NCBI GenBank assembly: GCA_910577675.1
Contig: CAJTOR010000025.1
Location: 6,246-47,126, forward strand
Source: an uncultured Lachnospiraceae bacterium
GTDB lineage: Bacteria > Bacillota > Clostridia > Lachnospirales > Lachnospiraceae
Direction: 5' to 3'
Length of the DNA: 40,881 nt
A program made the position numbers and the translations under genes. Below are positions 1 to 6,454 of the stretch, piece after piece (the stretch's first letter is position 1; every line of letters begins with the position of its first letter). The notes beneath the pieces were generated by a model. That model was given only the letters and a program-made list of their open reading frames with translations. It searched no databases and was not told where the DNA came from.

Positions 1-188
1 TGATAAATGCCAGTAGCCTCCATCACAATTCGTATTTCTCCATCCAATTTTTCCAGAAGGCTGTGAAAAACTTCTAAATCTTTCTCCACATGCTGTATTT
101 CAAAGGGGCTGCACACTATTTCTCCGTATGGCTTCAGTATACAGACGGTACTTTTTCCTTTTGACACATCAATTCCTACGCTTATCAT
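1..188 (-). CDS. IS110-family transposase, N-terminal part (cut by window edge)
   Basis: The minus strand from an ATG at 188 reads into the left edge as the first 62 residues of an IS110-type DEDD recombinase (RuvC-like fold). Visible are the first acidic motif IDVSKGKSTVC (Asp7) and a second, VMEATGIY, with its conserved Glu. These are two of the four catalytic acidic residues of the family. A perfect AGGAGG lies 6 bases upstream of the ATG, which fixes the start. The Tnp20-type C-terminal domain with its catalytic serine is outside the window, so intactness cannot be judged. IS110 enzymes insert without terminal inverted repeats and are guided by a bridge RNA encoded next to the gene. The following 250 bases upstream of the gene look like that RNA region. 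Confidence 0.88.
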   Translation of the reverse strand, partial: MISVGIDVSKGKSTVCILKPYGEIVCSPFEIQHVEKDLEVFHSLLEKLDGEIRIVMEATGIY

Positions 189-214
189 TTTGAACCTCCT
201 ATGACTGTTATTAG

Positions 215-440
215 TAATTGTTCCAGCCGCACTTATTACCATCCAGTTTAGTTGGTTACGCGGGAGCGAATCCCTACCTGCTTAATCGAATGCTTATAAT
301 AAGGGGTTGGTTAACGGTTTTTTTGACGGATGCGATGATCCAAATAAGCCCTCGTCAGACCAATTACTCCCCTTATTATAATAAAATAAGTGCAGATGTC
401 AGAGTTAATTACTCTCTAACAACTACACTTTTATGGTACT
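215..440 (-). ncRNA. Candidate IS110 left end / bridge RNA
   Basis: The non-coding stretch upstream of the transposase holds two nested perfect inverted repeats. The outer pair is 9 bp (229-237 with 385-393); the inner pair is 13 bp (294-306 with 369-381). Inside the inner stem lie shorter pairings such as TGACG/CGTCA. The whole can fold as one long branched RNA of about 165 nt. IS110-group elements are known to encode a bridge RNA of about this size in the non-coding end upstream of the transposase. A short direct repeat, GTTGGTTACG at 251 and GTTGGTTAACG at 306, also lies in it. The identification rests on position and foldability; guide loops were not assigned. The outer boundary of the element (somewhere around 430-470) is not defined. 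Confidence 0.5.
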
Positions 441-496
441 AAATAAGCTCTGATTAGCTTAAATAAAGGATTCTTGCGATATGATGTTAAAAAGAA

Positions 497-652
497 GTGT
501 CAAACACCCGAGCCATTCAGCAAAACAGTAAGACGCAAGTTTTTGATGCCATGTGGGGCATGGAAAGTGAAAGTTACCAGTCAGGTGTTGCCAATATGAT
601 TTGCAAAAAGACTGTTTTAGGCGTAGACTATGGGTTCGTTTCCTGGAAGTGA
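497..652 (+). pseudogene. Short C-terminal protein remnant
   Basis: An open frame of 51 codons ends at a TGA at 652 and reads like real protein (for example DAMWGMESESYQSG and LGVDYGFVSWK). It begins abruptly after an in-frame stop, with only a GTG at 497 and no ribosome binding site. It lies just outside the probable IS110 end. I do not recognise the family. The simplest reading is the 3' tail of a gene whose front was lost, perhaps when the insertion sequence arrived. Confidence 0.3.
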
Positions 653-660
653 CAAACAGG

Positions 661-689
661 TTGCTATTGTCGGATAAATATAATATAAT
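661..689 (+). promoter_or_regulatory. Sigma-A promoter for the YCII-domain gene
   Basis: TTGCTA at 661-666 and TATAAT at 684-689 are separated by 17 bp, 40 bases before the ATG at 730. Confidence 0.6.
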
Positions 690-729
690 AATCCCAGCGA
701 ACGCCATAGAATGTAAAGGAGAATATTGT

Positions 730-1029
730 ATGGAAAAATTGATGTACATGATGATGATTGAGAAAAGCAAGACCTATAATAAAATGACAAAACAGGTAGT
801 TATGGAACACGTTGAGAACATAAGAAAGCTGGACGATGAAGGAAAGCTGGAAATCTGCGGTGTCTTTAAAGGCTATCCGGGGATGGCAGGTATGTATATC
901 CTAAAAACAGAGAACCGTGAGGAAGCAGAGGATATTTGCAAATTAGAACCGCTGGTTATGGGAGGATATGCAACCTACAAATTAGTTGGCTTACAGATTG
1001 CAAACCGGGAAAATAATTACTTGCTGTAA
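730..1029 (+). CDS. YCII-domain (YciI-like) protein
   Basis: A 99-residue protein starting at ATG 730 behind AAAGGAG. The dimeric alpha/beta-barrel YCII pattern is visible: a beta strand at the start (LMYMMMIEKS), a helix containing the conserved His (VMEHVENIRKLDDEGKL), then strand and loop CGVFKGYPGMAGMYIL, followed by helix REEAEDICKLEPLVMGG. YCII proteins are small cytosolic proteins of mostly unknown function; some are linked to dehydrohalogenation or stress. An earlier ATG-like extension upstream is not needed because the ribosome binding site points to 730. It sits alone behind its own promoter in an AT-rich accessory stretch. Family assignment is fairly safe; function is unknown. Confidence 0.7.
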   Translation: MEKLMYMMMIEKSKTYNKMTKQVVMEHVENIRKLDDEGKLEICGVFKGYPGMAGMYILKTENREEAEDICKLEPLVMGGYATYKLVGLQIANRENNYLL

Positions 1030-1055
1030 TTGAAACAAGGAACAACACAGGGGTA

Positions 1056-1073
1056 AATAAAACGTGTTTTATT
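1056..1073. promoter_or_regulatory. 18 bp inverted repeat after the YCII gene
   Basis: AATAAAAC and GTTTTATT face each other across a 2-base centre, 27 bases after the YCII stop codon. It could be an operator for the lipoprotein gene downstream or a weak terminator. No T-tract follows it. Confidence 0.35.
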
Positions 1074-1193
1074 AAGACCAATGAATTTACAAAGCGGTTT
1101 GAATAAGTAAGAAAAGTCAAAAGAAGATGGTCTGCAGGGATTGAAAAATATGCTGGATGATCAGCGCCCAAAGGAAAGAATGAGGAAATTGCA

Positions 1194-1544
1194 ATGAAAA
1201 AATTATTATCTCTTTTATTCACAATGGTCATAGTATTTTCACTTTTTGCATGTAGGAAACAATCTGCAACGGATAACCCCAGTGTACTACCAAAAGTTTC
1301 TTATGATAGAAATGATCTGGAAAGTATTTTAAGTGCGATGGCTTCGGAATTCGTATTTACTTCCCGATCTATTAGAAACGATTCAGAAGACATATCGAAA
1401 CAGATAAAGGATTCCTATGATAGCTATGACAAGAATAAAACTGCTGTAATTGACTTCTATGAAAATTCATTAGAAAAAGCGGAAACATTGTACGATACCA
1501 TAGAAATAATTAGCGTTGATTACTTTGAATACGTTGCTGGATGA
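1194..1544 (+). CDS. Putative lipoprotein, N-terminal part (probably frameshifted)
   Basis: A 116-residue reading frame from ATG 1194, with AAAGAATGAGGAAATTGCA before it as ribosome binding region. A lipoprotein signal is clear: two lysines, a hydrophobic stretch to residue 18, and lipobox LFAC with Cys20. The mature part is charged and helical. The frame stops with FEYVAG at 1544, exactly where a second frame with the same Asp/Glu/Tyr-rich helical style (1516-1839) continues. The two together would make one secreted lipoprotein of about 210 residues. This looks like a one-base indel near 1535-1545, either a real mutation or a sequence error. No enzymatic motif is visible and I do not recognise the family. 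Confidence 0.6.
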   Translation: MKKLLSLLFTMVIVFSLFACRKQSATDNPSVLPKVSYDRNDLESILSAMASEFVFTSRSIRNDSEDISKQIKDSYDSYDKNKTAVIDFYENSLEKAETLYDTIEIISVDYFEYVAG

Positions 1545-1839
1545 ATACAAGGTATGGCGTTTTACGGAAGATTTTTATAATGCAAGGGATCATGGCATGG
1601 ACGACTTCTATAAAGCGTGGGAAATAGCATATGACGAAATATATCACACATGCGAAGATGCAATTGAGGATGTGTCAGATACTCTTGAGTATGCCGAATA
1701 TGTAGATGTATGGTCTGACATGTACATAGCCCACTTGGATGCATATGAGACTATGTGCTCGGCACTTTCTGACGCTTGGAGCAAGAGTTATCAGGATTGT
1801 TCAAGTACAGAGTTTTATGATGATAGTGGTGATGTGTAA
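1516..1839 (+). pseudogene. Lipoprotein, C-terminal part in a shifted frame
   Basis: This frame overlaps the end of the preceding lipoprotein frame by 29 bases and continues its character: long acidic helices rich in Asp, Glu and Tyr (DDFYKAWEIAYDEIY, DAIEDVSDTLEYAEY). It has no usable start of its own; the first candidates are a TTG at 1516 without ribosome binding site and an internal ATG at 1597. I infer it is the detached C-terminus of the gene starting at 1194. If expressed separately it would lack any export signal. Confidence 0.5.
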
Positions 1840-1915
1840 TCTAAACCCAAAATATTAGACGGTTTATTATCAGGGTCGGGCAATGGGACTATTACTCAGT
1901 TTGGAGGTTTTATTT

Positions 1916-2050
1916 ATGTTATCGCTATCTTTGATGGCAGGAAAAAATGGAAAAGGTGCGAATGCCGTCATGCATGATATTTTACGACCACTATGGTATT
2001 TATGCTTGCCGTTGAATTCATATGTTTTTTTGTTTTTTCTCCGGGGATGA
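1916..2050 (+). CDS. Possible 44-residue small protein
   Basis: The gap from 1840 to 2081 holds one plausible small gene. TTGGAGG at 1901 lies 9 bases before ATG 1916, and the frame runs 44 codons to TGA 2050. The product would have a short basic, glycine-rich start and a hydrophobic end (LWYLCLPLNSYVFLFFL), so it could be a membrane peptide. I do not recognise it; it may equally be a decayed gene tail. Nothing else is visible in this gap apart from the truA promoter. Confidence 0.25.
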   Translation: MLSLSLMAGKNGKGANAVMHDILRPLWYLCLPLNSYVFLFFLRG

Positions 2051-2081
2051 AAATTAAGGAAGTTTCGGGCTTAACATAATC

Positions 2082-2110
2082 TTGCCAACTGGAAAAAAAT
2101 CGTGTATAAT
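2082..2110 (+). promoter_or_regulatory. Sigma-A promoter for truA
   Basis: TTGCCA at 2082-2087 and TATAAT at 2105-2110 with 17 bp spacing, about 50 bases before the truA start. Confidence 0.75.
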
Positions 2111-2162
2111 AGCAGCAGGTCAGGGCTGCGCACCGATCTGTTTTACAAATAACAGTCGCAGG

Positions 2163-2918
2163 ATGAGGTTTACGTTGAGAAATATAAAATTACTGATTGA
2201 GTATGATGGTTCGCGCTATGATGGCTGGCAGCGTCCGGCTGCCGGGGCGAAGGGAATGACGGTGCAGGAGAAGCTTGAGGAGATTCTTTGCCGGATGGAC
2301 GGTGAGAAAATTGAAATTATCGGTGCGGCGCGCACTGAGGCGGGAGTGCATGCAAGCGGACAGGTTGCAAATTTTCATTCGGGTACGGATATGTCTTTCC
2401 TTGAGATAAAGCATTATCTGAACCGTTTTTTACCGCGGGATATTGCGGTGCGTTCTGTGGACGGGGTGCCGGAGCGCTTCCATGCGTCGTATCTTGCGAA
2501 AGCTTTCCGGTATGAGTATCATATTTCGATTGGCGAGGTGCCGTCAGTTTTCGGGCGGAAATATAATTATTATAGTTTTAAGCGCCCGGATGTAAAGCGG
2601 ATGCGCGAAGCGGCAAAGTATTTTGTGGGGGAGCATGACTTTGCAGCGTTTTCGGAAAACAAACGCATGAAAAAATCGACGGTGCGCCGGGTAAGTGAGT
2701 TTGATGTGTACGGGGATGAGGAAGAGGTATTAATCAGTATGACAGCGGATGATTTCTGGCCATATATGGCGCGCATTATGGCAGGAACCCTGCTTTCAGT
2801 GGGAAGGGGGGAGATTGAGCCCGCCCAGATAGTTCAGGTAATCGGGGAAAAAGACCGCACAAAGGCGGGCGAGCGCCTGGAAGCGCGTGGGCTGTTCCTA
2901 ACAGATGTATATTATTAA
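2163..2918 (+). CDS. truA: TruA-like tRNA pseudouridine synthase with Glu at the catalytic position
   Basis: A 251-residue TruA-family protein (usual length 245-270), expected to convert U38-U40 of tRNA anticodon arms to pseudouridine in the cytosol. The family start KLLIEYDGSRYDGWQRP is present, as is the later FHASYLAKAFRYEYHI strand and the C-terminal FLTDVYY. The signature motif, normally RTDAGVHA, here reads RTEAGVHA, so the catalytic aspartate is Glu59. The start is ATG 2163. An alternative is TTG 2175, for which GATGAGG would be a well-placed ribosome binding site. Frames further upstream run through the promoter and are excluded. A second, canonical truA may exist elsewhere in the genome; this copy could be a specialised or inactive paralog. 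Confidence 0.88.
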   Translation: MRFTLRNIKLLIEYDGSRYDGWQRPAAGAKGMTVQEKLEEILCRMDGEKIEIIGAARTEAGVHASGQVANFHSGTDMSFLEIKHYLNRFLPRDIAVRSVDGVPERFHASYLAKAFRYEYHISIGEVPSVFGRKYNYYSFKRPDVKRMREAAKYFVGEHDFAAFSENKRMKKSTVRRVSEFDVYGDEEEVLISMTADDFWPYMARIMAGTLLSVGRGEIEPAQIVQVIGEKDRTKAGERLEARGLFLTDVYY

Positions 2919-2922
2919 AACA

Positions 2923-3032
2923 GTATGAGCCCGTACAGAGCCGGAAAGGTTTTATGGGAGCAGAGCGTACAGAAAACCTTTCGAGGAGAAAGGGGTCTGG
3001 GAGGGCTCATACGGAACTTAAAATAAGGAGGA
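2923..3032 (+). repeat. Intercistronic hairpin element, family A copy 1
   Basis: Between truA and the Nudix gene. An outer 10 bp stem (2923-2932 with 3003-3012) encloses a 9 bp stem (2945-2953 with 2973-2981). The 19-base loop starts ATGGGAGC. The element ends in CGGAACT, an AT-rich spacer and AGGAGGA, which is the ribosome binding site of the next gene. A second copy with a different stem but the same loop and the same tail lies at 10751-10845. No T-tract follows, so it is not a simple terminator. Confidence 0.55.
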
Positions 3033-3038
3033 TATAAG

Positions 3039-3440
3039 ATGGGCAAATATGCGATTATGGTAAAGGGAATCGTGCGGTATGAAGGACAGTACATGCTGGT
3101 AAAGCGCTGGTATGATGACCGGATTGAGAATCCTTACCAGTGGGAATTCGTTGACGGGCAGATCGAATTTGGGGAGGAGCCGGATAAGGCGGTGGTGCGG
3201 CTGATTAAAGAGCAGACCGGGCTTGAAACAGTTATTGACCGGATCGTGTATACCTGGTCCTATATCGTCGGGGATGTACATCATATCGGAATCAGCTACG
3301 AATGTATGGCGCTTGCGGATGAAGTTCTTTTGTCGGAGGAATTGCATGATTACCGCTTTGTGCCAAAAGAGCAGTTCCGGGATTATATTACAAACAGCAA
3401 GCTGTTAGGAGATCTCGAGCGCGCCTATGATCTGATGTAA
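3039..3440 (+). CDS. Nudix-fold protein with altered Nudix box
   Basis: A 133-residue protein with the Nudix fold, starting at ATG 3039 behind AAGGAGGA. The box begins correctly (Gly40, Glu46, Arg54) but continues RLIKEQTGL instead of the consensus RE-U-x-EE-x-G-U. Leu55 and Gln59 replace two of the conserved glutamates; Glu58 is kept. Those glutamates bind the catalytic magnesium in typical Nudix hydrolases, so activity may be weak, changed or lost. The rest (WEFVDGQIEFGEEPDKAVVRL) is typical of clostridial Nudix proteins, so I keep the family call. Substrate unknown. It follows truA after the hairpin element. Confidence 0.78.
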   Translation: MGKYAIMVKGIVRYEGQYMLVKRWYDDRIENPYQWEFVDGQIEFGEEPDKAVVRLIKEQTGLETVIDRIVYTWSYIVGDVHHIGISYECMALADEVLLSEELHDYRFVPKEQFRDYITNSKLLGDLERAYDLM

Positions 3441-3446
3441 TTTTTT

Positions 3447-3497
3447 GCCCGGGCTGTGGCAGCGGGGAGTGAAAGTACCCGTTGCCATGGTTCGGGC
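3447..3497 (+). promoter_or_regulatory. 20 bp RNA hairpin in the pyrC leader
   Basis: Bases 3447-3466 pair with 3478-3497 without a break across an 11-base loop. Five of the 20 pairs are G-U, so the stem is perfect in RNA but not in DNA. It ends 33 bases before the pyrC ATG, and no T-tract follows. It may be an attenuator-like or mRNA-processing structure; no PyrR-type anti-terminator was recognised. Confidence 0.55.
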
Positions 3498-3529
3498 TCC
3501 TGTGTGATATGGGCAGAAGTGGAGGAATT

Positions 3530-4816
3530 ATGGTTACATTGATTAAGGGGGGCTATGTGGTCAATCCGGCAACAGGGCTTGAAGGCGTGAACGACGTGCT
3601 GATCGTGGATGAAACAGTGACGGAGATCGCTCCGAAGATTGAAAGGGAAGCACATTGCGTAATAGATGCTGCCGGAAAATATGTGATGCCAGGGTTCGTT
3701 GATCTGCATGAACATTTGAGGGAACCTGGATTTGAATACAAGGAAACAGTTGCAACCGGGTCGATGGCGGCTGCGGCAGGTGGATTTACAACAATCTGTG
3801 CAATGCCAAACACAAATCCAGTAATTGACAGTCGGGTAATGGTGGAGTATCTGAACTATAAGGCGGCGGAGGACTCCATGATTAATATTATACCAGTCGG
3901 TGCGGTTACAGTCGGACAGCGGGGGGAGAGGCTCGCGGATATTTCCGGTATGGCGGAAGCCGGTGCGCTCGCGCTCAGCGAGGATGGCAAATCGGTAATG
4001 AACCCACTTGTATATAAGGAAGGGATGAAAAAGGCGGCGGAGCTTGGGATGGTTGTACTTGCGCATTGTGAAGACCGCAACCTTCTTGACGGCGGTGTGA
4101 TGAACGCGGGAAAGAGGGCGGACGAGCTCGGACTGCCCGGCATTACAAATTCGGTGGAGGATGTGGTGGCTGCGAGGGATATCCTGCTTGCAAAAGAAAC
4201 CGGGGCGCGCCTGCATCTTTGCCATTGTTCCACGGCGGATTCCGTGGCGCTAGTCCGGTTTGGCAAGGAACTCGGGGTAAAACTTTCGGCGGAAGTCTGC
4301 CCGCATCACTTTTTTATGACGGAAGATGAAATTCCCAAAAAGGATGCAAAAGATTCCGCCAACTATAAGATGAATCCGCCGCTTCGCACAAAAGCAGATG
4401 TGGATGCACTGATTGCGGGTTTGGCGGATGGGACGATGGAAGTTATTGCAACCGACCACGCACCGCATTCGGCGGAGGAAAAAAGAAAGCCATTTCTTGA
4501 AGCTCCGTTTGGGATTGTAGGTTCGGAAACGGCGTTTGCACTCTCATATACTGCCCTTGTGATGGAGGGGCACCTGACTGTGCGGCAGCTTGTGGAGAAA
4601 ATGAGCACAAACCCGGCTCGCATACTGGGAATTGATAAGGGGGATATCTCGGTTGGGCATATTGCGGATCTTGTAATTGCGGATGTGGGACAATCGTATA
4701 CAATTGATGTAAATAAATTTATTTCAAAGGGAAAAAACTCCCCGTTTGGTGGCAGGACTGTATATGGGAAGGTGCTGCTCACAATGGTAAACGGGGAAGT
4801 AGTTTATGAAGTCTGA
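3530..4816 (+). CDS. pyrC: Dihydroorotase
   Basis: A 428-residue class I dihydroorotase of the amidohydrolase superfamily, cyclising N-carbamoyl-L-aspartate to dihydroorotate in de novo pyrimidine synthesis. The metal-binding HxH is in DLHEHLREPG (His60, His62). Further ligand motifs follow in order: LAHCEDRNL, LHLCHCSTADSV and ATDHAPHSAEEK (Asp309). The LSEDGKS segment has Asp where other amidohydrolases carry the carboxylated Lys, as in known class I enzymes. The start at ATG 3530 has GGAGG 5 bases upstream. An upstream in-frame ATG at 3482 lies inside the leader hairpin and is rejected. pyrF follows 64 bases later and is probably co-transcribed. Confidence 0.93.
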   Translation: MVTLIKGGYVVNPATGLEGVNDVLIVDETVTEIAPKIEREAHCVIDAAGKYVMPGFVDLHEHLREPGFEYKETVATGSMAAAAGGFTTICAMPNTNPVIDSRVMVEYLNYKAAEDSMINIIPVGAVTVGQRGERLADISGMAEAGALALSEDGKSVMNPLVYKEGMKKAAELGMVVLAHCEDRNLLDGGVMNAGKRADELGLPGITNSVEDVVAARDILLAKETGARLHLCHCSTADSVALVRFGKELGVKLSAEVCPHHFFMTEDEIPKKDAKDSANYKMNPPLRTKADVDALIAGLADGTMEVIATDHAPHSAEEKRKPFLEAPFGIVGSETAFALSYTALVMEGHLTVRQLVEKMSTNPARILGIDKGDISVGHIADLVIADVGQSYTIDVNKFISKGKNSPFGGRTVYGKVLLTMVNGEVVYEV

Positions 4817-4880
4817 AAACGGGACGGATTGTTGTGCATAATTCGTCTTTTGCAGGTTTGCAGGATGGAGGAATAAGTGG

Positions 4881-5795
4881 ATGATTGATGAACTGGTAAG
4901 GCAGATTCAGAAAAAAAATGCGCCGGTTGTGGTTGGGCTTGACCCGATGCTCTCCTATATACCGGAGCAGATAGTGGAGAGGGCAATTGAGGAGAAGGGG
5001 GAAACGCTTGAGGCGGCAGCGGAAGCAGTCTGGCAATTTAATAAGGGGATTGTGGATGCGACATATGACCTGATTCCGGCAGTTAAGCCGCAGGTTGCAA
5101 TGTATGAGCAGTTCGGTGTGCCGGGGATGGAGGTATTTGCCAGGACGGTTGAATACTGCAAGGAAAAGGGATTGGTCGTAATCGGGGATGTTAAGAGAGG
5201 GGATATCGGTTCAACTTCGGCAGCATATGCGGCGGCACATATTGGTTCGGTAAAGATTGGGAACAGTGTGCTGCGCGGTTTTAAAGAGGATTTTGTAACG
5301 GTGAACCCTTATCTTGGCACGGATGGCGTGAAGCCTTTTGCCGAAGTGTGCCAGAAGGATGGGAAGGGAATTTTTGTTCTGGTCAAAACTTCAAACCCTT
5401 CAAGCGGCGAGTTCCAGGACAGGCTGATCGACGGGAAACCGCTTTATGAACATGTGGCGGACAAGGTCAATGAGTGGGGAAAAGATTGTATGGGGGCTTG
5501 CGGTTACAGTGCCATTGGTGCGGTGGTTGGCGCGACTTATCCTGAACAGGGAAAGATTCTGCGCGCCCTGATGCCAAAGGTGTTTATCCTGGTGCCAGGT
5601 TACGGTGCACAGGGTGCAAAGGGCAGGGATCTGGCGCACTTTTTTAACCCTGATGGCCTGGGTGCCCTGGTCAATTCTTCACGCGGTATTATCGCAGCCT
5701 ACAAGCAGGAGCAATATGCAAAATTTGGCGGGGAACATTATGCGGAGGCTTCCAGGCAGGCTGTACTTGATATGATAGAGGATCTTAGGGGTTGA
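4881..5795 (+). CDS. pyrF: Orotidine 5'-phosphate decarboxylase, type 2
   Basis: A 304-residue protein of the longer type 2 PyrF class, decarboxylating OMP to UMP, the last step of the pathway. The catalytic lysine/aspartate motif reads DVKRGDIGST (Asp103, Lys105, Asp108). GLDPMLSYIP near the start and LVPGYGAQGAKGRD near the end (phosphate binding) are family signatures. The start has GGAGG before ATG 4881. Only pyrC accompanies it; pyrD, pyrK and pyrE are not in this window. Confidence 0.95.
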   Translation: MIDELVRQIQKKNAPVVVGLDPMLSYIPEQIVERAIEEKGETLEAAAEAVWQFNKGIVDATYDLIPAVKPQVAMYEQFGVPGMEVFARTVEYCKEKGLVVIGDVKRGDIGSTSAAYAAAHIGSVKIGNSVLRGFKEDFVTVNPYLGTDGVKPFAEVCQKDGKGIFVLVKTSNPSSGEFQDRLIDGKPLYEHVADKVNEWGKDCMGACGYSAIGAVVGATYPEQGKILRALMPKVFILVPGYGAQGAKGRDLAHFFNPDGLGALVNSSRGIIAAYKQEQYAKFGGEHYAEASRQAVLDMIEDLRG

Positions 5796-5817
5796 CAGAA
5801 TTATAGGAGGATTGACA

Positions 5818-6342
5818 ATGCAGAAGATGTTATGTCCTTTTTGCGACCATGTAATCAAGGGGAAGGGAAAATGTGATTATTGTGGTTCATGGGTAAAGAA
5901 ACCGGTGGTAGCAAAGACATCAGCAGAATTTAATGCGCAGGCTTCCGCAGACCCGAACCAGTGTGATTGCAGCCTGCACTCGCCAAAGGAACATCCACAT
6001 GACGATACTTACCGTGACAGTGAGGATATTTCTTATCAGGCGGATTATAATCAGGCTTATGGCACGGGAAAGTCAGGTGGTGCCTCTGTGGAGCCGGAAC
6101 GAAAGACAGCACCTGGAAACGGGGGAAGCGGCAGTGTGAGTGCAGCCGCCATGGCGGGCAGCCGGATGGGTGCGGGGCAGACGGGCGCACCGCGCAGGGC
6201 AGTGCTTGCCAGCGAAGCGGTGGAGCATGGACAGACCACGATAAAAACCGGCGGTTCAAAAACGGTGGCGAAGGTTGTTATAACGATTATAGCGGTCAAT
6301 ATTATTTTGCAGATTTTGATAATGCTGTTTAGCTTATTTTAG
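5818..6342 (+). CDS. Zinc-ribbon protein with C-terminal membrane anchor
   Basis: A 174-residue protein starting at ATG 5818 with AGGAGG 8 bases upstream. The N-terminus has a zinc ribbon of two CxxC pairs (Cys6, Cys9, Cys19, Cys22). A long hydrophilic, Gly/Ser/Ala-rich linker follows, with a small Cys/His patch (QCDCSLHSPKEHPHDD). The last 24 residues form one hydrophobic segment (VVITIIAVNIILQILIMLFSLF), a tail anchor. The zinc ribbon is therefore probably cytosolic and tethered to the membrane. It lies 22 bases after pyrF and is likely in the same transcript. Function is unknown; the linker suggests a flexible adaptor rather than an enzyme. Confidence 0.72.
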   Translation: MQKMLCPFCDHVIKGKGKCDYCGSWVKKPVVAKTSAEFNAQASADPNQCDCSLHSPKEHPHDDTYRDSEDISYQADYNQAYGTGKSGGASVEPERKTAPGNGGSGSVSAAAMAGSRMGAGQTGAPRRAVLASEAVEHGQTTIKTGGSKTVAKVVITIIAVNIILQILIMLFSLF

Positions 6343-6380
6343 GCGGGGATTTAAGGCAGCGAAAGAAGTATAAATAAGAG

Positions 6381-6428
6381 AGGGCTGTTGTGAAATGGTA
6401 TATTCAAACAATATTTTGCAACAGCCCT
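6381..6428. terminator. Hairpin between convergent genes
   Basis: AGGGCTGTTG (6381-6390) pairs perfectly with CAACAGCCCT (6419-6428) across 28 bases. It lies between the ends of two convergent genes and could serve both strands. T-tracts are weak on both sides. Confidence 0.55.
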
Positions 6429-6454
6429 TTAAGATTTCTGGGAAAAAATGTAAA

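Noticed and set aside
218..442. Open frame on the + strand inside the IS110 end
   Set aside because: No ribosome binding site, and it runs through the inverted repeats of the likely bridge RNA region on the opposite strand.
3425..4225. Long minus-strand open frame opposite pyrC
   Set aside because: It is a shadow of the pyrC coding strand; composition is Cys/His/Arg-rich without family features and there is no ribosome binding site.
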